Assembly (NCBI RefSeq): GCF_004027225.2
Contig: NC_044279.2
Span: 52,848,744-52,912,743, forward strand
Length of the DNA stretch: 64,000 nt
Direction of reading: 5' to 3'
DNA from: Strigops habroptila
Lineage: Eukaryota > Chordata > Aves > Psittaciformes > Psittacidae
This document shows, in pieces, positions 12,981 through 26,506 of this stretch. The first letter of the stretch is position 1. Each line of letters opens with the position of its first letter. Below the pieces are notes generated by a model that made no database searches, had not been told where the DNA came from, and was given only the letters and a program-made list of their open reading frames with translations. Position numbers and translations under genes: made by a program.

Positions 12981-14596
12981 TTGTTTATAAACTTTACTTA
13001 TGAAAAGGGTTATAGACAGAAGTATAAAAGACTGGTTGGCAATCTTGGGCAGTTGACAGAACTTCATTTATGATAGATAAATGCATTGTTGTTACTCAAA
13101 CTAAGCAGCATGCAAGCTATTCATGGAATGGCATTCATCTTTAATAAATATTTTATGTAATGCTGACCACTTGGAACTCCAAGGAATTAAGATTCTATAA
13201 TAGCGTGGTCTGTCATCTTCCTTGATTTTGATCTCAGTGCCATAAAAGTGGTTGTAATGGGTAGTTTTCAGTTCCAGACCCCCTGGACATTTCCAGTGTA
13301 TTGGTCAACTGCTGTATAGTACATACAAGCCTATTAATAGATCTTTGCTTTTCCTTGTGACCTTTCATAGATTCCTCAGTACTTGTTTTAACACACACCC
13401 CCCAAAAGTCAAAGTGACTTCTATTTTGTGGGGTATGGGATGCTATTTTAAAACATAATATAATTGGGGGTGCTTTCCTTGTTGCAGTTACTGATGGTAA
13501 ATCACTCTGGTCCCTTCACTAGTTCAAACATTAATCTTTGGGAAGAGCGAGTGCCAGAAGCCTGGTTAAGAAGCCGTGGGGCCATTTATCAGCTGTGCTG
13601 ACACTTAGCCTTTGCTGGAGGTAAGTGTGGGGTACAGCAAGCTCTGGCCAGGAGGATCACAAGACGTTTTGCATACTGAGACATGGTATGAAATGTGCTT
13701 TTTACAATTATTTACAGTGAAATTCATTGTAAGAATGAATAAGGTCATTGGCATTTAACCTGAGCTAGAGTTGTGAAACTTCAGATGACTGTGCAGGAGT
13801 TAGGTTGCTCTGATGACGTGTTTCATCTAGGGCTATGCAGCTCTTCTAGGCAAAACATGTCCTTGTGGTTACACCTTTTCTTGTATTTCTTCTTGCTTAT
13901 GTAGAAAACCTGTATGTGTAATAATTTGAAATATTTAAAGACTTTTAAAATTTCCTAAATAAAATGCTTTCTTTATAAATAAATTTCTCAATGTAAATAC
14001 ACATATTTGATTATAAATACTAATGTATAAATGTCTAATTAGAAAACAATGTAATGGTCCATTCTCAATTGTTTTATCTCTGTAAGAGGAAGGAGTATTC
14101 TGAACTGAGTTTCGTGGTGGCTGAGTTTACAATAGTATTATGTGCAACATTTTGGTTTATACTGCAGGGCAGGGGCAGGAACACTTTCTTCTATTTTTAA
14201 TTTTGCGTTTTAATGATATGGATAATTCACAATGCTTTCTCTTGTGTTTTTCTCAGTTGACTGTGCCTAATGCAGTCATGTCATGAAATACATGTATTGT
14301 GGTGGGCTGAGACCTTTGCAGCATGAAATAGATCATGAGTATTTAAAATCTGACCTCTAGGTTTGATAAAAAACCTTCTTAGACCAGGTATTACCCACAA
14401 TGGTAATAATATGTAACATACAAAGCTGAGCTTTCACACCTTCTATCAACTTTATAATTACAATGTTCTTAAGGGTTTTTTGCTTTCAGAAAAAAGTCTA
14501 CATGCTGTTTGTTTGCAAAGGAAAATATGAGATTTACAGCTGAAATGGATCATAAGAGAGGATGGGAAACAGACCCAAATGCACCATGCAAACTAA

Positions 14597-14657
14597 GATG
14601 GTTTACAGTTGGATTCTATGATCTTAAAGATCTTTCCAACCTAAAAGATTCTATGAC
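14597..14657 (+). mobile_element. CR1 3'-tail fragment
   Basis: About 60 bases resembling the last part of the CR1 3' UTR (GGATTCTATGATCTTAAAGA, then TTTCCAACCTAAAAGATTCT). It is more diverged than the 11.5-kb copy. A long T run and a G run follow immediately. Confidence 0.75.
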
Positions 14658-14668
14658 TGGTTGGGTTT

Positions 14669-14702
14669 TGTTTGTTTTTTTTTTTTTTTTTGGGGGGGGG
14701 GA
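14669..14702 (+). repeat. Poly-T then poly-G mononucleotide tract
   Basis: A run of about 17 T bases is followed directly by about 9-10 G bases just after a CR1 tail. Exact lengths are prone to assembly or polymerase error. Confidence 0.8.
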
Positions 14703-16705
14703 GGCTGGGTGGTTTTTTTTTCCCTTGGTTTTAAAATATGCTCCTCATTCCACTTCCACTTTTCCCATTATTGACGAAATCGGAGTGGAAATCTAAACCT
14801 GCAGAATGTTAAATTTCCTCTGCTAGGTGCCAGGTGACGTCCCAGCTTTTGACTTGTGCAATACTACAAAAGGCCACAGGAGGGATATTGCAGCAAGGTC
14901 GTCGAGATGCTTCATGAGAAAGCTGTGTGGTACTGGTGGTGGACGCTGGCTCTGGAAGAGTCTTGGCAAAAGTCCATATGCAACTCTAGCTAACCCATTA
15001 GACTTTAATTTTGTTTTATGAGGGCTTAATTAGGTCTCTCGTAATAACTCCAGAACACTCACATAAAGCTAGAGAATGACCCCATGTAGTCATTTGAAGC
15101 CACAAAATACCTGTGTGAGTCAAAAAACCCTACCCAAGGAAGGGAAAACTCTTCATCCCCTAGTAATTTCTAAAGGACTTCGCATGAATGTGGGAAATAA
15201 CTCATTTTTCCTTGGCAATCTCTGAGAAAAGTCATGGGTGTCTGCAGTTTCTCTTAGACTAAGAAAATAGGTGCTGCAGCTGATGGGAGGGTCTCTGCTA
15301 GAAGATCATGGGCTGTTGGAAAAGGTGAGCAGAACACTAAGCACACACCACACAGCAAGGAAATAGCTACCACGTATTTCTGGCACCAGCCATTTGGGTT
15401 TTAATGTTTTTTGTTGTTGGAAGAACAGATAGAGCCTTAGGCTAGTGAGGTATGTTTTAGGTGTGACTCCTACTCATGATTCTGTTTGCATCGACTTCAT
15501 TCTAAAACTTTTCAACTTTTCAACTTTTATTTTCAACTGATAGGATAAATCAAGAGTTAAAACAAAATAGGGTTTTATTTATTAGACTCAGTGCATTACC
15601 TGGAAAAACATGCAGGATTAGGCCAGCCTGCTTTATCCTGCAGGTAAACGAACCAATAGATCCTCCTCTTTGGTTTAGCAGCATCTGAATGTTTCTGGCA
15701 CTCCATAGAGGTGAGTGAACACAGCCGATTTATTCCTCTGGCTGGTTTACTTTTGTCAGTCAGTCAATCTGGTTTCTTGGGGGCCATTTTTCACCCCCTT
15801 TCCTTTCAGTATCTGTGACAGGGGCTGTGGCTCCATGTTACAAATTCTTTGCAGCTTAAGAGGTTCCCTTTTCCAGCATCATCCCTTCCTCACATTCCCC
15901 TGCCATGTTCCACAGCTGAATGCTCTCTTAGTTACAGTCACTCAGTGGTCAGTGTAACTGCCCTGTTGTAAATAGTTCCCTGTTGAACCATGTGGGGAAA
16001 GAATGAATGCTGATATGCTGTTGCTTAGAGGTAGGAAGGATTAGTTGGGGTTAGGTAAGGACAGAAAGCTTGCTGCCAGAGCGATTGCACCATAGAGTTC
16101 CACCTTCAGAAACACCAACATATTAAATAAAAAGATGCTTCATGTTTTCCCTTTTAATCCCATTTTATGCCTGCTAAATCCATAATAAATCACCTAAAGA
16201 ACAGGAGATCACCTTGGATGCCTTCTGCACTGGTGCCTGCAATCAGTCTGGCCCCCAAACAATTGCCATGCCAGTTTTCTGCTTTGTCTTTGCTCTGGCT
16301 TCTCCCACCTATCTGTGAGTGAGCTCTTAGTATGACATTTCCTTTCTGGTTCTGCCCAACCAAGCCTCCAGCAGCCAAGCCCCAGGCAAACAGTAGCACT
16401 CCTGCACTCTCAGCTACTCCTGTGCTTGCTGCAAGACCACTCTCCCAAGAGACAGACTGCATTTCTAAAGACATAACATGCCAGTATTCATCAGAATTTT
16501 TTTGTTATCTTCTTGGGAAACCTTTTTCTTGTCAGGAGATGAAATCATTGGGTTTTGCATATCCTTTTTTCTGCAGTCTTAAAATCAAATACTGTAGGAG
16601 GTCAGATGTTGTGCTGAGCCATCATTGCTGTGGCATTTCTTCTTTGGCTGACAACTCTACATATTATTTTGAGTGAAACCTAGGCAGAAGTCACTCCTGT
16701 TGCAT

Positions 16706-16880
16706 GAGGTGGTGGTGAAACACTGGAACAGGTTGCCCCATCTCTGGAAGTGTTCAAGGTTAGGTTGGACGGGGCTGTGAGCAACCTGATCTAGTTGAAG
16801 ATGTCCCTGCTCATTGTAGGGGTGTTGGACTAGATGACTTTTGAAGAGTCCTTCCAACCTTAAATATTCTATGATTCTAT
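16706..16880 (+). mobile_element. CR1 3'-end fragment
   Basis: Plus-strand CR1 end. It reads GAACAGGTTGCCCCATCTCT, then TGGACTAGATGACTTTTGAA, then TCCTTCCAACCTTAAATATT and the tail ATTCTATGATTCTAT. More diverged than the 18.8-kb copy. Confidence 0.9.
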
Positions 16881-18776
16881 AAATCCTTTCTGTACTTGTG
16901 CCTTTGGGTGGAGCAAAGTCTTCATCTAACAGTATCTCCATCATTCCTTGCCCACAGCAGCAATTGCTCAGGCACTCCATTGGAGAAGCATGTCATATAC
17001 CCCAGCAAGTGATTTTAATTGACTAAGCAGATTTTTGTTTCTGAATAAATTTCTAGATTGTTAATTCTACTTTCCATCTTTAAATTATGCTTCAGAATTA
17101 CTGTCTTTTGGTAGTGGTCAGTAATTAGCATATGCCTCAGGCATGTTATTCGACCACTATATAACGTACCAGCAGGAGCTGGCTAACTGGAATTTTAGCT
17201 TTTTTTTTTGTGTGTGTGTATTTTGGTATAGTATCATTACATAGTATAAAATTAGCATCTTGGTCCACTGAGTCCAGCTCTGGACCCATGCTTATGGGTT
17301 ATGGCAGCTCTTTATTTTTCCTTCTGCATTTTGCAGTGGAACAACTTCCCTCCTTTTTTTTCAGTCTCTGCCTCCAAGACCACAGAGGTTTTTGTCACCT
17401 TCACGAGCTTTCTATGAAAGCCACGAATCAAAACACATGGTCCATCACGTATGCTCAGTGTTTTCACTGAGTCACTCCTCCAACGAAGGTGTGTGTGCTG
17501 CAATATTGTACTCCAGACACAGGACATAACTAACTCCCCACTTCTAGGTGCTGGAGGATGTACCAGATCTCTGGTTTTAACCTGCTACTCCAAACGCAAA
17601 GAGAAGATGCTTTTCCCACAGAAGGCAAGATAATGCCAGGGTAACGGTCCCCATAAACGCAGGAGGAAATCAGCCCTGACTCCCCAGCCCTTTCCTTGTG
17701 CTGTCTGTCAGAGCATGCCACTGTGGAAGGACAAAAGGAAGTAGGAGAGAGCATCCCAGCAGCAAAAAGCTCACAGAAGGCGGCAACAAACACTAAAATC
17801 TATGTTACATCAAACCACTTGCACCAAGAAAACAAACTTTCAGGTCAGGGCAACAGCCCATGAGAGAAAGCCAAGGTGCCATTTGGTAAAGGCTTTTCTT
17901 TGTTTACCCAACCTTCAAGTGTGTAAAATGTGTACTAGATGGAGGAAAGGAGCAGGAAGAGAGGTTGAAGCAGTCCAGGTTACCCTGAGCCCCAGGGTAT
18001 GAACCTGAAAACACCAATGTTTTGCAGAACAGAGAAGGTGCCACTTGTGTTTTGTGCCGCAATACTTAGCATTTCAAAGCAAGCCACATGTTGCTTTTAA
18101 ATGCCAGCAGATCTTCTCTAGAGCATTTTCTAAACACATTTTGCACACTTCCTGATAACTGCTCATGGCTGGTGTCCAAACAAACTACTCAGATGGCAAA
18201 CTTTGATCTCTGCAGGACTTGACATTTAAGCACAGAGGCTGGCAAAACAACAAGCAGGTAAGCAAGCTATGAGGAATCCTCGCTGCCTTACGTACCAGCA
18301 GACTTGTTTAGGCTCCCTGCATTCAGCTTCCCTTGATTCACTGAGAAAAGTGCAGCTAAACCAGGCACAATGCCATTTCGTTTCTGTGGCACAGACTTGT
18401 GAAATTCCCTAGGCTTTGTTTCTTGCATAGAGAGTAAGGCAGGTGGCTGTAGAGAAGCTGAAACGATTGCTGCTGGGCACTCAAAGCAATCATTCATGAT
18501 TGCCGTTTCCCGTTTGGTACCAGTGATGATTAAACTTAACTCATCTAAGCCTCTGCTCCCCTCCCCTCAAACATCTTCTGCCTGTCATACTGACACAGCT
18601 GTTTGTGTGTCTGTACAGTGGATTGGATCACGAACTGATCCGGCTAAAAATAACCAAGGGTAGAGTGAAGAACTATTACTCTTTAGCCACTGAAGCTTTC
18701 CAATCTGCCTCATGATGCAGTTGCACACACAGCTGCACTGGCACAGTGAGCACAGCATGAGAGTACAAGTACTAGT

Positions 18777-19077
18777 ACTTTTTACAAGGGCATGTAGTGA
18801 CAGGACAAGGGGGAATGGCTTTAAACTGACAGAGGGGAGATTTAGATTAGACATCAGGAAGAAGTTCTTCCCTGTGAGGGTGATGAGGCCCTGGCACAGG
18901 TTGCCCAGAGAAGCTGTGGCTGCCCCATCCCTGGCAGTGTTCAAGGCCAGGTTGGATGGGGCTTGGAGCAACCTGGTCTAGTGGAAGGTGTCCCTGTCCA
19001 TGGCAGGAGGTGGAACTGGATGAGCTTTAAGGTCCCTTCCAACCCAAACCATTCTATGGTTCTATGATTCTGTGAGT
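18777..19077 (+). mobile_element. CR1 LINE 3' end, well conserved
   Basis: Plus-strand CR1 holding the last codons of ORF2 (CSDRTRGNGFKLTEGRFRLD...SLAVFKARLDGAWSNLV) and a complete short 3' UTR ending ATTCTATGGTTCTATGATTC. It is almost identical to the inverted copy at 9.8-10.1 kb. 5'-truncated at about 18777 next to AGTACTAGTACTTTTTA. Confidence 0.93.
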
Positions 19078-21568
19078 AACTGACCAGGAGGACACAGAGA
19101 AGAGGGGAGGAGGGGACACTCATGCTGTCTTGGAAAGAAAAGCAGGAAGAACCATAGCTTCAGTGGGATGAGCTGGGTAGTACAAACCTGGCAGCTCCAC
19201 TTCTCGGAGGTACTTAGCAAAAAATGAGCACCGATTCCAGCTGGATAATGCACATTTGAAAAGATTAATTTCCTGGTCCTCCTCTGGAAGTATTCCTTGT
19301 GCACAAAAAAAGGTGGATTTCTGTTTAATGCTTTTGTTCCACTTTCTCCTTGCTGCTCCCCTGGAGCTGTTGTTTCCTGAAGGGGATTGCATGGTGAAAA
19401 TACCAATTTGAGGAACTGCTGAGTTCTTTACATGTTTATTACCACCCGCCCCAGACTACAATTTTCCCTCACTTGTGCCAACCCTGATGTTTGTGGAGCT
19501 GTGCTGAGCGCTGGATCAGGGAAGCAATCCAAGTTAAAAATAACCCAGGGTGGCTGGGGATGGCAAGAGCTTCAGCCATCCGATGTAATCTGCTGTCACA
19601 AGTCAGCAAGAGCTGCTTGCAGCTGCAGAAGTCATGAAAGCCCAGCCTCGGAGACACCTATTTACTACAAGAAATATGAACTTTTCAGCCAGTTGAAGGA
19701 CCCCTGTGAATAAGGAGGCAGAAATCCTTCACCCATGCTCATAAGGGACAAGAGAGCAAACCTCACTGTGCACAGATGCCAGCAGAAAACCTCTTCACAC
19801 AAGCTTTACTTCAGCAGTTCTTCACATGATGAGCTAATGGCAGTGTATGCTATTCAGCTGATATATGTTGTTTATTCTGTGGATTAAGAAGAAAGTTACC
19901 ATGGTTTTTAAGTGCTGTAAGGGTACTGCAGCAATGGGGCTGTGCTAGCACCAAGGAAGAGAATAGAAGAGTATTCTTCACAGACATGAATCTAACAGCT
20001 TCATGGTACAAAGTGAAGTACCAATCTGTGGATGTGCTCCAGAAGAACACTTCTTCTCAACTCTAGCAAAACAATACCACTGCTGTCACGCACCAGCACT
20101 AACCTACATGAGCACAGCAGCAGTGACGCGATTTTCACCTACTCATAGGCTTGGAGGGGAGCATCTGTAATTATTCATTCTCTCTTGTATTCCAAGCCAA
20201 TACCTGGATTTCTTCTGGCTCCTCTTTTTGGTTCATGGCTCATGCCTCCTGGGTTGAGTGTTTTTGAATACCAGTCATTTCCTTCTTCTGTCCCTCCTAC
20301 TTCTGACTTGGCACTTTGCTGTTTCTCTCCCCAGGAATGCCCCCGCTGGGAGCTGGCTGGCTTCAGCACTACGGCAAAGAAGGTGAAGCATCAAAAGCCT
20401 CAGAGCCTGAGGAATTTCGGGATCTTCTCAGGTTACATTTCTTGAGAAAGGAATTCACCCTTCCTTCACATGCATTACTGGCTCTGTACACACTGAGGTG
20501 GAAGATGCAGTTGAAACCCACAATTACATTAACAGCTATATCACATATTAGCCATATGAAAGCAAGTGCCTGAGGCTTAGGGCAGGATGTGGCTGCCCTA
20601 AGGCAAACTGAATGCTTCCACACTAGCCTCTGAGCTTGGAATAGGCCTGAGACATAACATCACTGTCAACTATGCCAGGTTCCTCCTTAGATTTTAAGGG
20701 CCCAGAACAAGTACCATTGTATTTTGCCACTTTCTTTCACCTTTCTAAGAATATGAGGACTCATGTTCAGTGATTTTAATTCTTCTCTCTGTAGACACAA
20801 TGAAAAAATGTTATGTTCCACTCCCTTGCCCCCTGCATTCCCATTGCTGCTTCCCTTCTTGTCATAATTATTAAAAGGTTTTTTATCTTATTTTTTTTAA
20901 AATAAAACAGCTTGGGGTTCCTGTTTGACCCCAGGTTCACATAAAGGTTTGATCATATATCCAATGAATGGGGAAGATGACTGCAATCTCTCTAATGCAC
21001 CCTATATGCAAACTCTGCTTTTCCCGTTTTGCCTGGTATTTCTGTGGGCCTGAAGGCACAGAGAGAAATCAAAGGTCAGCTGCTAAAGAAATCAGGCAAG
21101 AAAAGAAAACAGTTGGGCATCAGAGGCATCTTCTTAAGCACAACAGTGAGGTGCAGAGCTGTGGAAAGCAACTTCTCAGTCCCTATCCTAAGAAAGATCT
21201 TCTGCTAAGGCTGGGAAAAGGCACATCAAATGACACAGGCCTGTCAAAAGCTCTGCCTTCTATAAAGGCAGATGCACGTTTTATGTGCTTTGGGCTGGTG
21301 TGGGGTAAGCACAGAGACTGCTGTTTTGTGAGGGGAAACACTGACAGAATAGGGACACAGAGAAGCCTCCTCTGTGGTTCTGTGCCTAAAGATGATATCT
21401 GAACCACAGCTAAGTAGAGTTCAGCAGTATTATGGTGAAGGTCAGCTTGAGGTAGAGACATAGCAGGCAACGGCCCAAAGCAACATATGACCAGCAAGGA
21501 GCAGCACAATTGCAAGAGCTCTGGAAAGCAAAAAACCCCAAAGTCCAGATATGAGGGAGCAATTATTT

Positions 21569-21588
21569 GGGGGGGGGGAGGGGGTGCT
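21569..21588 (+). repeat. G-rich run
   Basis: A run of about 11 Gs, an A, then five Gs. It could contribute to quadruplex formation and is error-prone in assembly. Confidence 0.7.
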
Positions 21589-24500
21589 GGAGAATTGTTA
21601 CCCTTCTATGCCGCTTTTACCACTTCCAAATCACCTTGTCTTCCCAGCAGCTTCAGGAAACCCAACTCTTCAGTCTTTCTTCCTAGCTCTTCATCCCATT
21701 TGAATCTCTTCTGCTTATCCTTTCCCTCACACGGCGGCCTAGTTCAACCATTCATCTTTGTGATGGCAAAATGCCTTGCAATGCTTTTACTTCAGCTGTT
21801 ACCCTTAATAGTGCCATGCCATTACCCTTACCCATACTCAGGGCAGGGAAATAAGTCTTGTGCAGGCCAGCTGTGCTTGCACTATTACCAGAGAAACCTC
21901 TCCAAGGAAACTTTGTCAGGGATGAGACCAGCCGCATTCCCAAGCAGCTTACCTGTTCCGGCCTCCTGAGACTTGCCGCAAGTTGTGTGAGTAGGTTTGC
22001 TTTTTTAGAGGAAGGTTACTTCAGTCAATTTATCAAGGCTGTGCACCCAAGGTGTGCTGTGGTGCAGTAGAGTTATTTCAAGCTGCCTATCCACCTGGCT
22101 GTTCAACAAGTCTGTTGTAATCAATGCTGGCTCAAGCTGTGCTTTGTACAGTGAGTACCAAAGGGAAGGAAACAAAGGAGTTTGCACATCTTTGCACCCT
22201 CTGCATCCATGAAGATGTTTGGAGCTGGTATGGCCTGCTTTAATCAATGGGTGCTTTCACTTACCCTTGAAGGGTTACTGTGTACTGTCCCACCCAACCC
22301 AGCATGTCCCCCAGGCAGAGTCAGCTATCTGCAGCTACAGATACCTCCATGGCAAGTCTCAAGAAGAAAGAGGAAAACTCCGCTTCCCTTACAAAGTCAG
22401 GCTCTGATGCTCTCTGGTTCCGAGGTGCTCACATGTGAGAGCGTCCCTGTCATGTGAATGAGTGTCCCAAACAGGCCAGACCTCTGAGAAGAAAACCAGA
22501 CAGATGTCAAAGTCCATCAGGACTGCAAAAGCAGTGTTATCAGGTGGATTTGTGAGTTTTCTAATAAGAAAGCCAGCAAGGACTTGAATGAGAAAAAGGA
22601 GAGGATAGTTGAGAGGTGTATCAGTCTACTTGTGAGATATATCAGGTTTGACATAGAAAGGCTAAAGGTCCTTCAGAGCTCAGGACACGAGGGCATATGC
22701 AGCAAAGCAGACTATTCCAGCAATGCCTCTTTTGGCCTCTGTTTGCTCCATCTCCCGAAATATCCTGTATTTCCCTTTTTTCAGAGATGGGGGCGCCCGC
22801 TGTTGCGTCTCTGGCTATTCAGACCAATGGCGTTAGGGTACAGGATAAACAGGGCCAGAAAGAAGTTTGCTGGGCACGCAGGAGCACTTCTGTTTGTTTG
22901 ATATATCTCAAAAAATGCTTTAGAGATTACACATAAAATACTTCTAAAATTTTATTAAGCACACAAAACACACCTCTTGTTCAAGATCAAAAGCAATTTG
23001 GTTTCCTAGTCATACACAATGAAGAGCAATGTAAAAGAAGTTGTATTTCAGTCATCCCTACTCAACATCTTTTTTTCAGCAGGGGACTGGAAAACTGGAC
23101 CCCATACAACCCAGGTGACAGAACTAGTAAGATAATCTCAGAGCAGCTGCAGCAATGCTAGAACCAGGTTCATCTACCAGCAGGACAGTGTGTCACTGCA
23201 TAGTAAGGTTCTGTCACTTTCTCTCATAAAGAAACGGTGAGCACTGTGTGCCATCCTCTGGCTTTTCAGATTCATGCAGAAATGCTACATGAACATGAAA
23301 GCCTATTCTAAGAATACCCCTCACCTCCAGATTCTTATTTGCATTGCATGGCAGCTGTGCTAAGTATATAGTCATCCCTCTGTGAGGGACAACACATGTA
23401 TTTCCAAATCTGGTCCTGCCAAGGGCCAAGAAACTGATGCCAAAGAGGTCACTCTGATGAGAAAGAAAGAATAAAGGATGGGATAACACAGAACACGAGG
23501 CTGAAAACTTTTATTTCAGAGACGTCATTCATCCATTTGCCTCAGGCATTTCTAAAGTGTTATAGTCTCACTGCACTATCTAAGCACCATTAGCACAGCA
23601 GGAATTTATAGTATTCTACAGAGCTCCCTCAGCTGACAGGAGAATTTGGGCACTCAGTGGTGACCACGGGTCTGGGATGGAATGTGCTAGGGATGGTCTG
23701 CTGGAATTTTACTAGCTAATTACCTTTTTATTCCAGCTTTTTTTCCCCAGTGGTCTCCCACTATAATCCTAAGGGAGGAGATGGCTGGTAGAGTGCCAGC
23801 GAGCTAGCTGCTGGAAAAGTAAACCTTCTGGTTCTTGACTTTTTGCACATGCCCATACCTCCATCTTCAGAATTTGGCTCATGAGTTTGTGCTGCCTATA
23901 AAGCGACTACATTCCTGGAAGAGGAGGAACATACCCTGTAATTTCTGCAACAGCAAAGGAAGGGTGGTGCCCAGATTCTCGTCTCCAGCTGGATGATCAC
24001 AAACAGCAAAGGGCAGACAGGCTAGGGGAAGTGAATTATTTCAGCCAAGTGACACTGAACAGGGAAAACTAACAGTGGCTGTGGAAAGGAACTCCAGAAA
24101 TGTGCTTATGCTGATCAGCAATCCAATCCTAGCCACTAAGACTACTGCACTGGCAGTGTGCTGTGAACCCTAAGGCCACTTTGATTTGGCATACAGTTTT
24201 AAGTAAGTTCGTGAAGATTAGAAATAAATGCACCTCAACCCTTTCATTTAGAGACCACTGTTAAGTATACACAGCACTTCACAAAGCGTGTAAAAGGAAA
24301 AGAAATGCCCTGAAGACTGCTGTGAGGCATATTCAGGGACAACTGACTTCACCTTCTCAAATCAAAGTCTTGATGCAAGGGTTTCCCTTTGAGTTGATCT
24401 CAACTATGTGCAGACCTGAGTTTGATTTCATTGATCTGCTGTACTGACTCTGTAGAGACTGCCAGAAAAAAAGCTGCATTTGCAAGATGCCTTTCCTTGG

Positions 24501-25550
24501 CAAACAGGGCTTCTCAGCCAAACAGTTTTAGTGCTGTAGATTTCCTTTAGGAAGCTCAAAGTGGAATAGGGGACACACGCACAAATTGATCAGTTCTACA
24601 GCTGGAGTACAGCATAACCTTTGAGTTCAGTTAAAAACAAGCCTACCAACTGAGAGCTGTAGTATCCCTTCTGAAAGTCTGCTAGCAAATGAAAATCTTG
24701 ACGCTTCTGGAACCAACTAGATGACCATTAGTCACATTTCCAAACCACTTTCCAGAAGTGGACAGAAATCAAGAAGTCATTGGTTTGAAACTGTTCATAG
24801 AACAAGAAAAACAACAAACAAACACAAAACTAAAAGCAAAAATGTGCATTTGCAAACGAAGGCTTTGGTTCCTGTGTAAACACAGCCCACCCCATTTCTG
24901 AAAGCTCCTTCTACTTCCCTGAGCAGCTGCACATAAAGGTGCCTTGTTCCTCTAGGAGCAGCAAATAATTTCATGCTCCCCCTACAGCTCCTTTTTATTA
25001 AACTATATGAAAATAACATTTTATCAGCAGTTGAGTGTCAAGAAAGTGGCTTGGGGCTTACAGAAAGGATCCCTGCAGTCTCTTGGAGAGTAGCAGGTTC
25101 TGTAAGACAAACCATTCACAAGCATCCCTGGCCAACAGCTGCTCAAATCCATGGATGTTCTTAGCATTTTTATTTCCTTCATCTCTTCCCCACCACAGCT
25201 CCAGTCCTTTCACTGGCTTCAGCCTGCAATCCTTTTTCCAGAGACCTACTGAAGCCATGGAACCAGGTGCAGGATTAGTAAGGTACATCACAAAACCAGA
25301 AATCTTTTCTAAGCTGCAGCGGTGCTGGGTAAGCACACCAATCAGTACCATCACTAAAATGATCAGCAGCAAAACAGTCAAGCATATGAACAATGTAAAG
25401 TGTTGCACTGCAATTCCTTGTAGTTAAAACCATGAGGGGGGGTATATCCTACAACTGCCACCAATATGTACCTGTGTAAAACGAGGAGGAAGAGCACTAT
25501 ACGCTGAGTAACATTTAGAAGTCATTCCTTGCAACCATAGGAGCCACACA

Positions 25551-25576
25551 TTTTTTTTATATATATATAAATAAAC
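25551..25576. repeat. Poly-T / (AT)n microsatellite
   Basis: A T run followed by alternating AT and then AAATAAA, in the region expected to lie downstream of the minus-strand zinc-finger gene. A short (CA)n tract follows at about 25598-25610. Confidence 0.7.
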
Positions 25577-26506
25577 AACTCAATTCCAGATCTTATACAC
25601 ACACACACAAAATATTCAGTGTAAAACTGAATGTCCTGATATGAAAACTCTGGTGTTTTGGTACAAAACCTGTTTCTCCCAGCTTCTTATTGAGAAATGC
25701 AAGTGTATACAGCATGTTTCATGTTTTGAGAGGTACCGATATGGTGTAGTGTCATATAGCTGGTCATTTTGACTACTGCCATGGTGTGTGCACGCATGAT
25801 TGCTCACATGAGAGTGTGAAGATACACATAGTACAAAAGCTAGTTTGTATGTATGTGAATACACACATATAGATGTTATTTACACACTTGTGCACACACA
25901 CACTGTTCAAAACAGGACTTGAGAAATACTGGTATGGAATCAGATCAGTCCTAGTACACTGTTATTCTGTCCCATTTTGCAACACAGCTTACACCAGCCC
26001 ACTTGAAACATACAAGTGAACCCAAATTCTGCAGAATGAGGATGCTAGCAGTACAAACTCACAGGCGATCTCCATATGCCTGTCGAGCTGTGTACTGCAG
26101 TCTTAGCAGCAGCAAGTGTAATTCTGATTATTTTTTTTTAAGCCTCCAGGTATGATAGTTTTGTACATCAGTTACCCACCAGTTCTGAGATTCCAGAACA
26201 GGCCATGCCCCTATCCTTCAGATCCCTCATTCCTTCCATCCAAGCAGCATCTTGCAGAAAACCTTTCCAGGCCTGCCTTCCTTCTCCGGTTCAGGGTATG
26301 CCTACATGCCCGAAGTGTGCTGAGGGTAGGAGGAGGTGACTGAGATGAGCAACATGGGCCAAGGGCATTACTCTGGCCAGCTGCCTATAATCCAGGGGTC
26401 CTGGTATAATCACACCCTTGTCCACCCCCTTGTCCCTTAGGCACATTTCGGACAGGCCAGGACCAGGAGCTGCATCCTAGATCACCCCCAGACAACACCT
26501 AGCTGC

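Larger units (their letters stand above)
10201..26506. other. Long intergenic stretch with CR1 debris
   Basis: Apart from the repeats listed individually, I see no supported exons. Open frames such as 20968-21402 and 21487-21969 (plus) lack family resemblance and splice context. The right-hand 1-2 kb probably holds the 3' UTR of the minus-strand nine-finger gene. Reverse-strand AATAAA signals lie at 25169-25174 and 24994-24999, but the real cleavage site cannot be decided. Confidence 0.55.

Noticed and set aside
21487-21969. A 160-codon plus-strand frame including a poly-Gly run
   Set aside because: The glycines come from a poly-G tract, and the rest shows no domain or splice context.
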